A stretch of 9,919 nucleotides of DNA from Bacteroidaceae bacterium (GTDB taxonomy: Bacteria > Bacteroidota > Bacteroidia > Bacteroidales > Bacteroidaceae), in NCBI GenBank assembly GCA_017961965.1, contig JAGCWG010000598.1:1-9919 (forward strand), read 5' to 3'. A program made the position numbers and the translations under genes. A model generated the notes under the pieces. The model had not been told where the DNA came from. It saw only the letters and a program-made list of their open reading frames with translations, and made no database searches. Shown in pieces: positions 1 to 5,637 of this stretch. Positions within the stretch are counted from its first letter, which is position 1. Every line of letters starts with the position of its first letter.

Positions 1-84
1 ACCTATCTCCTAATATTGTCGTCAAAAGAAATGATATTATTGGAAAAAACTGTGTCGGATTTTGATTGCTATTTTGAACACCCT

Positions 85-518
85 ACCTGTACGGTTGAAT
101 TTTATGACCCCACGGAGCCACGGAGAGTACTGAGTTTTTTCGCTTAGTCCTATGATTTATTTGAAGTTCTCAGAGGTCGCAAGTGCTCCATTGAGGGCAC
201 GGAGGAAGACCCACCCTATCCAACCACCGTCGAACATGGCACTGTTCTCCCCTCATTTCAGGACAGAGAGACATTTAGTCTCTCTTCTACGCCCTCATTC
301 ACCCTACAGGGAGGGGACTGAGTTACTCTGTTCGTCAACTTATCAGCGATAGAGCATTCTTTCTCCTCGCCCTGAAAGGGAGAGGTTGGGTGAGGGGCTT
401 TCTCTGTGCACTCTTCGAAGCACCTGCGACCTTCGTGGACTCGTCAGAAAACAAGCGTAATAGTAAAACTCTGTGCCCTCCGTGGCTCCGTGGGGTCATA
501 AAATCCAACCGTACAGCT
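85..518. repeat. Long imperfect palindrome, MITE-like element
   Basis: The ends 85-134 and 469-518 are inverted copies; the core of about 38 bp (GGTTG, TTTATGACCCC, ACGGAGCCACGGAG) differs by a single base. Similarity continues inward: AGGTCGCAAGTGCT (176-189) is opposed by the complement of AGCACCTGCGACCT near 419-432, and the CCAACC at 220-225 by GGTTGG at 384-389. The arms are therefore about 135-140 bp around a centre that holds its own 8-bp hairpin (265-272 with 278-285). No transposase is encoded and I see no clear target-site duplication, so this could be a non-autonomous mobile element or an intergenic palindrome family. As RNA it would fold into one long stem on either strand. Confidence 0.75.
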
Positions 519-550
519 CGATTTTTTTAGCCATCACTAAAGTGACGTTT

Positions 551-600
551 TTTTTACTGATAATTACCGATTATTGCTGAGTATCACCAAGTATTACTGA
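551..600. repeat. Degenerate 10-bp tandem repeat, five phased units
   Basis: Five successive 10-bp blocks read TTTTTACTGA, TAATTACCGA, TTATTGCTGA, GTATCACCAA and GTATTACTGA, giving a consensus near NTATTACTGA. The unit length is close to one DNA helical turn, so a protein reading it would see each unit on the same face. The array sits between the palindromic element and the hairpin at 641-755. The function is unknown. The repeat is degenerate and may simply be a decayed minisatellite. Confidence 0.55.
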
Positions 601-621
601 GATACAGCCTTGCTGATGTCG

Positions 622-629
622 TATCTTTG
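622..629 (+). promoter_or_regulatory. Promoter-like -7 box TATCTTTG
   Basis: TATCTTTG matches the Bacteroidetes -7 consensus TAnnTTTG exactly. No convincing TTTG or TTG -33 element lies 18-21 bp upstream, so the match could be chance in A/T-rich DNA. It is notable because it sits 12 bp before a long hairpin that is followed by a T-run. Confidence 0.3.
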
Positions 630-640
630 TGTCGTGATTC

Positions 641-768
641 AGAAGTGTTTCCCTTACCTTCCCCTTAGGTGTGCCTTAGGTGTGCCTTAGGTTGCTAAGG
701 GAAATGAAGGGGAAACTAAGGTGCACCTAAGGCGAACCTAACAAGAGACACTTGTTTCACACTTTTTT
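641..768 (+). repeat. Long hairpin with CCTTAGGTGTG repeats and a trailing T-run; possible structured RNA
   Basis: The left arm (641-685) and right arm (711-755) pair over about 42 positions with scattered mismatches: AGAAGTGTTTC faces the complement of GAGACACTTGT, and CCTTAGGTG units face CACCTAAGG. The tip is a perfect 6-bp hairpin, CCTTAG-GTTG-CTAAGG (685-700). An alternative 8-bp pairing, TTCCCCTT (659-666) with AAGGGGAA (707-714), is also possible. The left arm holds three tandem CCTTAGGT units. A run of six T (763-768) follows a few bases after the stem, as in an intrinsic terminator. It may be a small RNA, a terminator for an unseen upstream gene, or a DNA repeat. Confidence 0.5.
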
Positions 769-780
769 ACAGAGCGGCTT

Positions 781-794
781 CCAACCGTACAGGT
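781..794. repeat. Third copy of the element terminal motif
   Basis: CCAACCGTACAGGT here repeats directly the end of the palindrome at 506-518 (which reads CCAACCGTACAGC) and is the exact inverse of ACCTGTACGGTTG at 85-97. The three copies suggest that a larger composite unit (85-794) was built from, or cut by, the same end sequence. Confidence 0.65.
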
Positions 795-872
795 CGAAAA
801 ATATTGTGCATAAAAAGTGATGGTTTGTAAATAAAATTGTAGTAATCAGTAACTTTTTCCTGCTTTTATTCT

Positions 873-900
873 TTTGTTTCAAAAAAAGTCAGTACCTTTG
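873..900 (+). promoter_or_regulatory. metK promoter, Bacteroidetes type
   Basis: TTTG (873-876) and TACCTTTG (893-900) match the -33 and -7 boxes of the Bacteroidetes primary sigma factor, although the 16-bp gap is a little shorter than usual. Transcription would start near 905-910, just before the riboswitch. This is the best promoter in the window. Confidence 0.65.
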
Positions 901-916
901 CACCCGATTTTAGAAA

Positions 917-971
917 TGTGGATAGATTTGGGCTGCTTGCAACCACAGAAAAAAATGCTAAAATACAAACC
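917..971 (+). ncRNA. SAM-II type riboswitch aptamer in the metK leader
   Basis: The sequence has the pattern I know for SAM-II (metA motif) aptamers in Bacteroidetes: a P1 stem TGTGG (917-921) with CCACA (943-947); a loop carrying GATTTG (925-930) and TTGCA (937-941); an A-rich linker (949-955); then GCTAAA (957-962) and a CC (970-971) that can pair with the GGG at 930-932 as the pseudoknot. SAM-II binds S-adenosylmethionine, the product of the gene downstream, and normally shuts expression down when SAM is plentiful. The aptamer lies about 120 bases before the metK start, farther than a simple start-site-masking design would need. Identification is from memory of the consensus, not from a covariance search. 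Confidence 0.75.
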
Positions 972-987
972 TGAGGCATTGGTTTGT
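965..987 (+). promoter_or_regulatory. Stem-loop competing with the riboswitch pseudoknot
   Basis: ACAAACC (965-971) pairs perfectly with GGTTTGT (981-987) across a 9-base loop. The left strand includes the CC proposed to close the SAM-II pseudoknot, so the two folds exclude each other. There is no T-run after the stem, so it is not an obvious intrinsic terminator. It is a candidate expression platform or part of a switching helix. Confidence 0.45.
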
Positions 988-1093
988 TTCGCATTCCTGC
1001 CTAATTTCTCTCCCATTCATTTTTTGTTAAACATTTGTTCCGTATGAAGTGTCAGGTTGCTGCACTTTGTGTGGACATTATATATGTAAAAAT

Positions 1094-2443
1094 ATGGGAT
1101 ATTTATTTACTTCTGAATCTGTCAGCGAAGGACATCCTGATAAGGTTGCTGACCAGATTAGCGATGCGGTTCTTGACAATCTCCTTGCATTTGACCCTTC
1201 GTCAAAGGTTGCTTGTGAGACTCTTGTCACTACAGGACAGGTGGTCATGGCTGGAGAGGTGAAATCAACGGCTTACGTTGACCTCATGGACATCGCTCGT
1301 AAGACTATAAACAGAATAGGCTACACTAAGTCTTCGTATAAGTTTGACGGTGAGAGTTGTGGCGTGCTTAACGCCATTCATGAGCAGTCGGACGATATCA
1401 ACCGCGGTGTTGTACGCGAGGAACCAATGGAACAGGGTGCAGGTGACCAGGGCATGATGTTCGGTTATGCCACTAATGAGTCTGAGAGCTATATGCCTCT
1501 TACTCTTGACCTCAGCCACCATATTCTTCGTACTCTTGCTGACATACGTCGTGAGGGTAAGGTGATGACATACAAGCGTGCCAATGGTAAGGAGGTTTCC
1601 TATCTCCGTCCAGACTCAAAGAGTCAGGTTACCATAGAGTACGATGACAATAACAAGCCAGTACGCATTGACACTATCGTGGTCAGCACGCAGCACGATG
1701 ACTTCGTGGAGCCAGCAGACGCAGAGGAGCGTCATAGCTCACTCGTTGCTCCTACTCAGGAGGCTGCCGATGAACAGATGCTTGCACGCATTAAGGATGA
1801 TGTTGTCAACATACTCATTCCTCGTGTCGTGGCGGAGATTAATGACCCAGCCATCAAGGCTCTCTTTAAGGGTGACATCAAGTATCATGTCAATCCTACA
1901 GGCAAGTTCGTGATTGGTGGTCCTCATGGTGACACAGGTCTTACTGGACGTAAGATTATCGTTGATACTTACGGTGGCAAGGGTGCACACGGTGGTGGTG
2001 CCTTCTCTGGTAAGGACCCAAGCAAGGTTGACCGTTCGGCAGCATACGCAGCACGTCACATTGCCAAGAACATGGTTGCGGCTGGTGTGGCTGACGAGAT
2101 GCTCATTCAGGTGAGTTACGCCATCGGTGTGGCAGAGCCTGTAAGCATATACGTGAATACTTACGGCACATCACAAGTTGGTCTCACTGACGGACAGATA
2201 GCCGAGAAGATTAAGGGCATCAAGGCACTTGACCTTCGTCCTAAGGCTATTGAGGATCGTTTCCACCTACGCACTCCTATATATGAGGAGACTGCAAGCT
2301 ACGGTCACTTTGGTCGTGAGTCAGTGGATACAGTCAAGACTTTCAAGGATCGTTACAATACGGAGAAGTCCATCAAGGTCACTCTCTTCCCATGGGAGAA
2401 GCTTGACGCAGTGGATGTTATCAAGGAAACGTTCGGTGTTTAG
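1094..2443 (+). CDS. metK: S-adenosylmethionine synthase
   Basis: Makes S-adenosylmethionine from methionine and ATP in the cytoplasm, releasing phosphate and pyrophosphate. The 449-residue protein carries the family signatures: [11 protein letters not shown] near the N-terminus (GHPDK 13-17), GAGDQG (115-120), [13 protein letters not shown] (275-287) and the P-loop-like GGGAFSGKD (300-308). It is longer than the E. coli enzyme (384), as expected for the Bacteroidetes form. I start it at the ATG that gives [10 protein letters not shown], because homologues begin there; an in-frame ATG at 1049 would add 15 residues ([10 protein letters not shown]...) with no family support. No clear Shine-Dalgarno site is present, only an A-rich stretch. 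It stands alone behind its own promoter and a SAM-II type leader, which implies feedback control by its product. Confidence 0.97.
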   Translation: MGYLFTSESVSEGHPDKVADQISDAVLDNLLAFDPSSKVACETLVTTGQVVMAGEVKSTAYVDLMDIARKTINRIGYTKSSYKFDGESCGVLNAIHEQSDDINRGVVREEPMEQGAGDQGMMFGYATNESESYMPLTLDLSHHILRTLADIRREGKVMTYKRANGKEVSYLRPDSKSQVTIEYDDNNKPVRIDTIVVSTQHDDFVEPADAEERHSSLVAPTQEAADEQMLARIKDDVVNILIPRVVAEINDPAIKALFKGDIKYHVNPTGKFVIGGPHGDTGLTGRKIIVDTYGGKGAHGGGAFSGKDPSKVDRSAAYAARHIAKNMVAAGVADEMLIQVSYAIGVAEPVSIYVNTYGTSQVGLTDGQIAEKIKGIKALDLRPKAIEDRFHLRTPIYEETASYGHFGRESVDTVKTFKDRYNTEKSIKVTLFPWEKLDAVDVIKETFGV

Positions 2444-2507
2444 TGGGCTTAGTTTTCGGTAGTTTATAGGAGCCAACTTTGTGTGGTTAATGAAGTGAGA
2501 AATTAAA

Positions 2508-2577
2508 CACAGAGTTCACAGAGAATTCAGAGAAAATATTTCTTTTTAAAAAACTCTGTGCCCTCCGTGCTCTCTGC
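2508..2577. repeat. CACAGAG / CTCTGTG inverted repeat in the metK-DUF4271 spacer
   Basis: CACAGAGTT (2508-2516) pairs with AACTCTGTG (2552-2560). Each arm is itself tandem: CACAGAG, CACAGAG, TTCAGAG on the left and CTCTGTG, CTCCGTG, CTCTCTG on the right, in steps of 7-9 bp. Bases 2550-2569 are identical over 20 bp to 465-484, linking this spacer repeat to the palindrome upstream of metK. A small stem AGAAA-ATA-TTTCT (2531-2543) followed by TTTT lies in the middle and could act as a weak terminator after metK. Confidence 0.65.
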
Positions 2578-2649
2578 ATTGAAAAACAGAGAATTTAGTT
2601 TCTGAAGAGTCTGCTAACAGTCATACTTCCGTTAACTTCAGAGAATGGA

Positions 2650-3468
2650 ATGTCAGAGAATATGACAAACGATTATGACAGCATATTGACGGCAGTGGAC
2701 TCGAGCGTGATAAACCGCTCGGTGTACTATGCCACGGGAAAGGAACTGCCTGACCATACGTTTGCGATGGAAGGCTTGCCTTATTCTGTCAGTATGGACA
2801 GTGCGGTGGTATGGTGCTTCATGCTGATATTCCTCGTACTGTCAGCCTCTCTCTACCATAGGAGGCGAATGTTGCTTTTCCGTGCAAGGACATTCTTTAC
2901 GTCACGAAGGGTGTATTCGGATTCAAATGTCAATGAGAATCAGAATGAGTGGCTGAACGTGTTAATCATAAGCATTGCAGGCTCACTTTCCGTTGGAATA
3001 CTCATCTATTATTGTCTGTCACGTCAATATGAGTTTCCTGACTATTACGACAAGCCTCATTGGATATTGCTCGTTGGTTCATTGGCAGCATTCGCCTACG
3101 TCTATCTGAGGGCGGTGGTTTACGCCATGGTCAACTGGGTGTTTTTTGATAATGACGAGAGACACAGATGGAATGTTGGATATTTCCTCTTGACAGTGGC
3201 TTTCAGCTATGCAGTGGGCATTCTGTCAGCAGTATCAGTTTTTTTACATCTGGAGATTAAAACTGTAACTTTGTGTGCGGTTTTTGTGTGTATTTTGTAT
3301 GAAATACTTCACATTTACAAACTATTTGTAAACTTTAGATTTAAAAGATATGGTGCTCTGCTTATTTTTTTGTACTTTTGCAGCGTTGAAATACTACCCA
3401 TTATGCTGATAGGGCATATTTTAGCGTGGATTTTCAATAGTTATTTTGTTTACAATTTACTTACTTAA
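2650..3468 (+). CDS. DUF4271 domain-containing multi-pass membrane protein
   Basis: The function is unknown. The 272-residue protein has a soluble N-terminal segment of about 50 residues and about six hydrophobic spans near 50-68, 101-122, 137-162, 175-199, 205-225 and 233-262, so it should sit in the inner membrane. Length, topology and position directly before hemD fit the DUF4271 family of Bacteroidetes, which I recognise by context more than by a catalytic motif. Arg/Lys clusters after span 1 (HRRR, near 70-73) and FRFKRY before the last span suggest cytoplasmic loops. The start could instead be Met5 (2662). Its TAA overlaps the hemD ATG by one base (TAATG), so the two are translationally coupled. 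The 3' third is notably more A/T-rich than its neighbours and contains promoter-like boxes. Confidence 0.8.
   Translation: MSENMTNDYDSILTAVDSSVINRSVYYATGKELPDHTFAMEGLPYSVSMDSAVVWCFMLIFLVLSASLYHRRRMLLFRARTFFTSRRVYSDSNVNENQNEWLNVLIISIAGSLSVGILIYYCLSRQYEFPDYYDKPHWILLVGSLAAFAYVYLRAVVYAMVNWVFFDNDERHRWNVGYFLLTVAFSYAVGILSAVSVFLHLEIKTVTLCAVFVCILYEILHIYKLFVNFRFKRYGALLIFLYFCSVEILPIMLIGHILAWIFNSYFVYNLLT
3266..3273 (+). promoter_or_regulatory. Promoter-like box TAACTTTG inside the DUF4271 gene
   Basis: Exact match to TAnnTTTG in the A/T-rich 3' part of the DUF4271 coding region, about 200 bp before hemD. There is no good -33 box, only a T-run about 20 bp upstream. It is weaker than the second candidate at 3373. 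Confidence 0.25.
3373..3380 (+). promoter_or_regulatory. hemD: Candidate internal promoter for hemD
   Basis: TACTTTTG followed by CA matches the Bacteroidetes -7 box and sits about 88 bp before the hemD start, inside the upstream coding region. No TTTG is seen at the -33 distance, so support is partial. If real, hemD could be expressed independently of the membrane protein. Confidence 0.35.
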
Positions 3469-4205
3469 TGGCATTAAAGATACTCGTTTCACAGCCAAAA
3501 CCAACAGCGGAGAACTCTCCTTATTTCGCTTTGGCTGAAAAATATGGTGTGGAAATCGTGTTCCGTCCTTTCATCAAGGTCGAGCCAATGACTCCAAAGG
3601 ATTTCCGCCAACAAAAGATATCTATCTCAGGTCACACAGCTGTTGTGTTTACTTCACGCCATGCTATCGACCATTTCTTTACACTCTGTAAGGACCTACG
3701 CGTTGTCATCCCAGATGATATGAAGTATTTCAGCGTCTCAGAGCAGGTATCACTCTATATACAGAAGTACGTACAGTACCGCAAGCGCAAGAACTTTTTC
3801 GCTGAGACAGGAAAGATTGCAGACCTCGTTCCTATCATGGCGAAGCACAAGACTGAGAAGTTCTTTATTCCACAGTCATCAGCTCACACTGATGACCTCA
3901 AGAATATGCTCGATGAGGCTGAACTCTGCCACAACGAGGCTGTGATGTACTACACTGTCAGCAACGACTTCGGTCCAGATGAGGCATTTGACTACAATAT
4001 GCTCGTGTTCTTCTCACCAGAGGGAATCCACTCTCTCATGAAGAATTTCCCAGACTTCAAGCAGGGTGACATCGCCATTGCTTGTCTCGGTACAAAGACC
4101 GTCAAGGCAGCTGAGGAGGCAGGTCTCCGTGTTGACCTCCAGCCAACACCGGAACTTCGCTCTGTTCCAGCAATCATTGAGGAGTATATCAAGAAACATC
4201 AGTAA
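3468..4205 (+). CDS. hemD: Uroporphyrinogen-III synthase
   Basis: Closes and inverts ring D of hydroxymethylbilane to give uroporphyrinogen III, the branch point for heme, siroheme and corrinoids; cytoplasmic. The 245-residue protein has the expected length and the loosely conserved two-lobe pattern: an N-terminal ILVSQP strand, AVVFTSRHAIDHFF (about 58-71), a central linker, FFIPQSS (about 132-138), VFFSPEGIHSL (about 180-190) and CLGTKTVKAAEEAGL (about 206-220), the lobe-switching and substrate-cleft regions of the HemD fold. HemD sequences diverge strongly, so the call rests on these blocks plus the DUF4271 neighbour. No other hem gene is in the window. Translation is coupled to the upstream gene by the TAATG overlap. 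Confidence 0.9.
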   Translation: MALKILVSQPKPTAENSPYFALAEKYGVEIVFRPFIKVEPMTPKDFRQQKISISGHTAVVFTSRHAIDHFFTLCKDLRVVIPDDMKYFSVSEQVSLYIQKYVQYRKRKNFFAETGKIADLVPIMAKHKTEKFFIPQSSAHTDDLKNMLDEAELCHNEAVMYYTVSNDFGPDEAFDYNMLVFFSPEGIHSLMKNFPDFKQGDIAIACLGTKTVKAAEEAGLRVDLQPTPELRSVPAIIEEYIKKHQ

Positions 4206-4208
4206 TCT

Positions 4209-4340
4209 TTGAGTTTTAAGTTTTTAGGTTTTTAAGTTCTTGAGTTTTTAAGTTCTTGTGGATATTTGTTTCCGTGAAAACTAAAAAACTCACAAACTAA
4301 AAAACTTATAAACTAAAAAAACTTAAAAACTTACAAGTTT
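4209..4340. repeat. A/T-rich tandem and inverted repeat spacer between hemD and rnpA
   Basis: The left half (4211-4258) is made of GAGTTTTTAAGTTCTT-like units about 11-16 bp long; the right half (4280-4337) is made of AACTAAAAAACTTA-like units that are their inverse, so the spacer can form a large cruciform or stem. The right arm ends in AAACTT-AC-AAGTTT (4327-4340), which abuts the rnpA ATG. A weak promoter candidate for rnpA lies in the loop: TTG (4240-4242), 18 bp, then GATATTTG (4261-4268), one base off the -7 consensus. No gene is visible here. Confidence 0.7.
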
Positions 4341-4742
4341 ATGCGTTGTACTTTTTCACAGTCAGAAAGACTTAAAAGTAAACTTATCATAGATAGACTT
4401 TTCGCAGGAGGAAACGGCTCTTTTGCTTCGTTTCCCCTGCGAACTGTATATATGAGGGTGGAAAAGAACGATGACAGCACAGACGGCACACCAGAGCCTC
4501 CTGTGTCAATACTCATATCTGTACCTAAGAAACGCTTTCACAATGCAGTAGATAGAAACCGTATCAAGCGTCTCGTAAGGGAAGCATACCGAACTCACAA
4601 GCATATCCTTTGGAAAGCTCTTGCTGACAAGGATTACAATCTTGCCATTGCCTTTATTTGCATCACGGACTCTCTCCCTGACTACAAGAAAGTGGAGAAG
4701 GCTGTCGTCAAGGCACTCGGAAAAATAATTAGTAATGAATAG
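4341..4742 (+). CDS. rnpA: Ribonuclease P protein component
   Basis: Protein subunit of RNase P, which with its catalytic RNA removes the 5' leader of tRNA precursors. The 133-residue basic protein has the N-terminal FSQSERLKSK segment, the strand ISVPKKRFHNAV (about 59-70) and the RNR signature DRNRIKRLVREAYR (71-84) that contacts the RNA. A loop at about 42-53 (KNDDSTDGTPEP) is longer than in the E. coli protein (119 residues). The start abuts a palindrome and shows no Shine-Dalgarno site. Its last codons and stop fall within an inverted repeat. It is followed by yidD, a common pairing, but rpmH and yidC, frequent partners elsewhere, are absent, which fits the Bacteroidetes arrangement. Confidence 0.97.
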   Translation: MRCTFSQSERLKSKLIIDRLFAGGNGSFASFPLRTVYMRVEKNDDSTDGTPEPPVSILISVPKKRFHNAVDRNRIKRLVREAYRTHKHILWKALADKDYNLAIAFICITDSLPDYKKVEKAVVKALGKIISNE

Positions 4743-4787
4743 TTAAAAAATAGCGAACAGAGTAATATATATCTTTCACTATTCATT
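4734..4787. repeat. rnpA: Inverted repeat across the rnpA stop codon
   Basis: AATGAATAGT (4734-4743), which includes the final Asn-Glu-stop of rnpA, is the exact inverse of ACTATTCATT (4778-4787), with 34 bases between. It can form a 10-bp A/T-rich stem between rnpA and yidD. It may be an intergenic repeat or an mRNA-processing or stability element; there is no T-run typical of a strong terminator. Confidence 0.6.
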
Positions 4788-4814
4788 TTTCACTTATCAC
4801 TTAAAACCATTATT

Positions 4815-5060
4815 ATGCTAAGAGTAATATTACACGGAATCAGCACGGTTTTGAGTTGGATACTGTTGATTCCAATTTATTTCTACAGAAAGTGCATATC
4901 ACCATTCACGCCACCTTCATGTAGGTTTACTCCTACGTGTTCGCAATATGCAATTGAAGCCATTAAAAAACACGGACCAATATATGGACTTTATCTCGCA
5001 GTTCGCCGTATCCTTAGATGCCATCCTTGGGGTGGACAAGGATATGACCCAGTACCTTGA
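4815..5060 (+). CDS. yidD: Membrane protein insertion efficiency factor YidD
   Basis: Small membrane-associated protein that helps YidC-dependent insertion of inner-membrane proteins. All of the family pattern is present in 81 residues: an amphipathic, hydrophobic N-terminus (about 6-24), [23 protein letters not shown] (about 24-46) with its three conserved cysteines, then AIKKHG and the C-terminal [12 protein letters not shown]. Only the ATG at 4815 gives the full N-terminus. It follows rnpA by 72 bp, and its last 17 bp overlap the start of tatD in another frame, so translation of the two is probably coupled. Confidence 0.96.
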   Translation: MLRVILHGISTVLSWILLIPIYFYRKCISPFTPPSCRFTPTCSQYAIEAIKKHGPIYGLYLAVRRILRCHPWGGQGYDPVP

Positions 5061-5637
5061 TGCACATACTCACTCGGATGTGCATAAGGATGATGTGATA
5101 GCGGTAGTGAACCGTTATCCAGGTGAGGTGTGCACAGACGATAAGTGTGTCAGCGTAGGTCTTCACCCATGGTACGTGGGTGAAGATTGGCGTGAGAAGG
5201 TTGAAACGATGCGCTCTGATGCATTTTCTCCCAATGTATGTGCGATAGGTGAGTGTGGGCTTGATAAACTCACAGGAAATGATTATGAACGTCAGAAGCA
5301 TGCTTTCCGTGCGCAGGTGTCATTGGCAGAGGAATGTGGTAAGCCAATGATAATACATTGTGTCAAGGCTTATGATGATATCCTCGCCATACATAAGGAG
5401 ATGAACCCACGTCAGAAGTGGATGATTCACGGATTCAGGGGTAAGCCGGAACAGGCAAAACAAATAATGGCCAAAGGAATGTTGCTTTCCTTCGGCCATC
5501 ACTATAATGTTGATACTTTGTCTTACGTAGCTCTTAATTATCGAAGCCTTTACCTCGAGACTGACGATTGCGGTCTTTCGATTCACCAAATTTACGAGAA
5601 CGTCCGTCGCCATCTCTCTTCTGGAAGTTTGGATTGA
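5044..5637 (+). CDS. TatD family metal-dependent hydrolase, short form
   Basis: A TIM-barrel amidohydrolase-like enzyme of the TatD family; relatives are metal-dependent DNases, but this short Bacteroidetes subgroup has no proven substrate that I know of. The expected metal ligands are all visible in 197 residues: HTH (H8, H10), GECGLD (E70), IIHC (H105), MIHGFRG (H129) and ETDD (D164). I start it at [10 protein letters not shown]; an in-frame ATG at 4948 would add 32 residues that merely re-read yidD. AAGGA lies just before the start. Classical TatD proteins have about 255-260 residues, and homologues of this subgroup, as I recall them, run some 20 residues further after the ETDD...IYE segment, so the C-terminus looks clipped. 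The last 104 bp overlap rlmL on the other strand. Confidence 0.88.
   Translation: MTQYLDAHTHSDVHKDDVIAVVNRYPGEVCTDDKCVSVGLHPWYVGEDWREKVETMRSDAFSPNVCAIGECGLDKLTGNDYERQKHAFRAQVSLAEECGKPMIIHCVKAYDDILAIHKEMNPRQKWMIHGFRGKPEQAKQIMAKGMLLSFGHHYNVDTLSYVALNYRSLYLETDDCGLSIHQIYENVRRHLSSGSLD

Larger units (their letters stand above)
1..906. other. Gene-free, repeat-rich spacer upstream of metK
   Basis: No open frame here resembles a known protein; the longest (152-352, 66 codons) lies inside a palindromic repeat and looks like chance. Bases 1-84 show nothing I can interpret. The rest is layered repeats, annotated separately: an imperfect palindrome (85-518), a 10-bp phased repeat (551-600), a long hairpin (641-755) and a third copy of a CCAACCGTACAG terminal motif (781-792). 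Bases 795-870 are A/T-rich with no clear feature before the metK promoter. Whether a neighbouring gene ends before base 1 cannot be seen. Confidence 0.8.

Noticed and set aside
152..352. 66-codon plus-strand open frame
   Set aside because: It lies inside the palindromic element, has no recognisable domain and reads through repeat arms.
533..555. TCAC-TAAA-GTGA stem followed by eight T, terminator-like
   Set aside because: Only four base pairs and low G/C; no upstream gene in view to terminate. Kept as a note only.
1049..1093. 15-residue N-terminal extension of MetK from an upstream ATG
   Set aside because: Homologues begin at [10 protein letters not shown], and the extension [10 protein letters not shown] has no family counterpart.
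4948..5043. Longer TatD start
   Set aside because: These 32 codons only re-read yidD in another frame; the TatD family starts just before the HTH motif.
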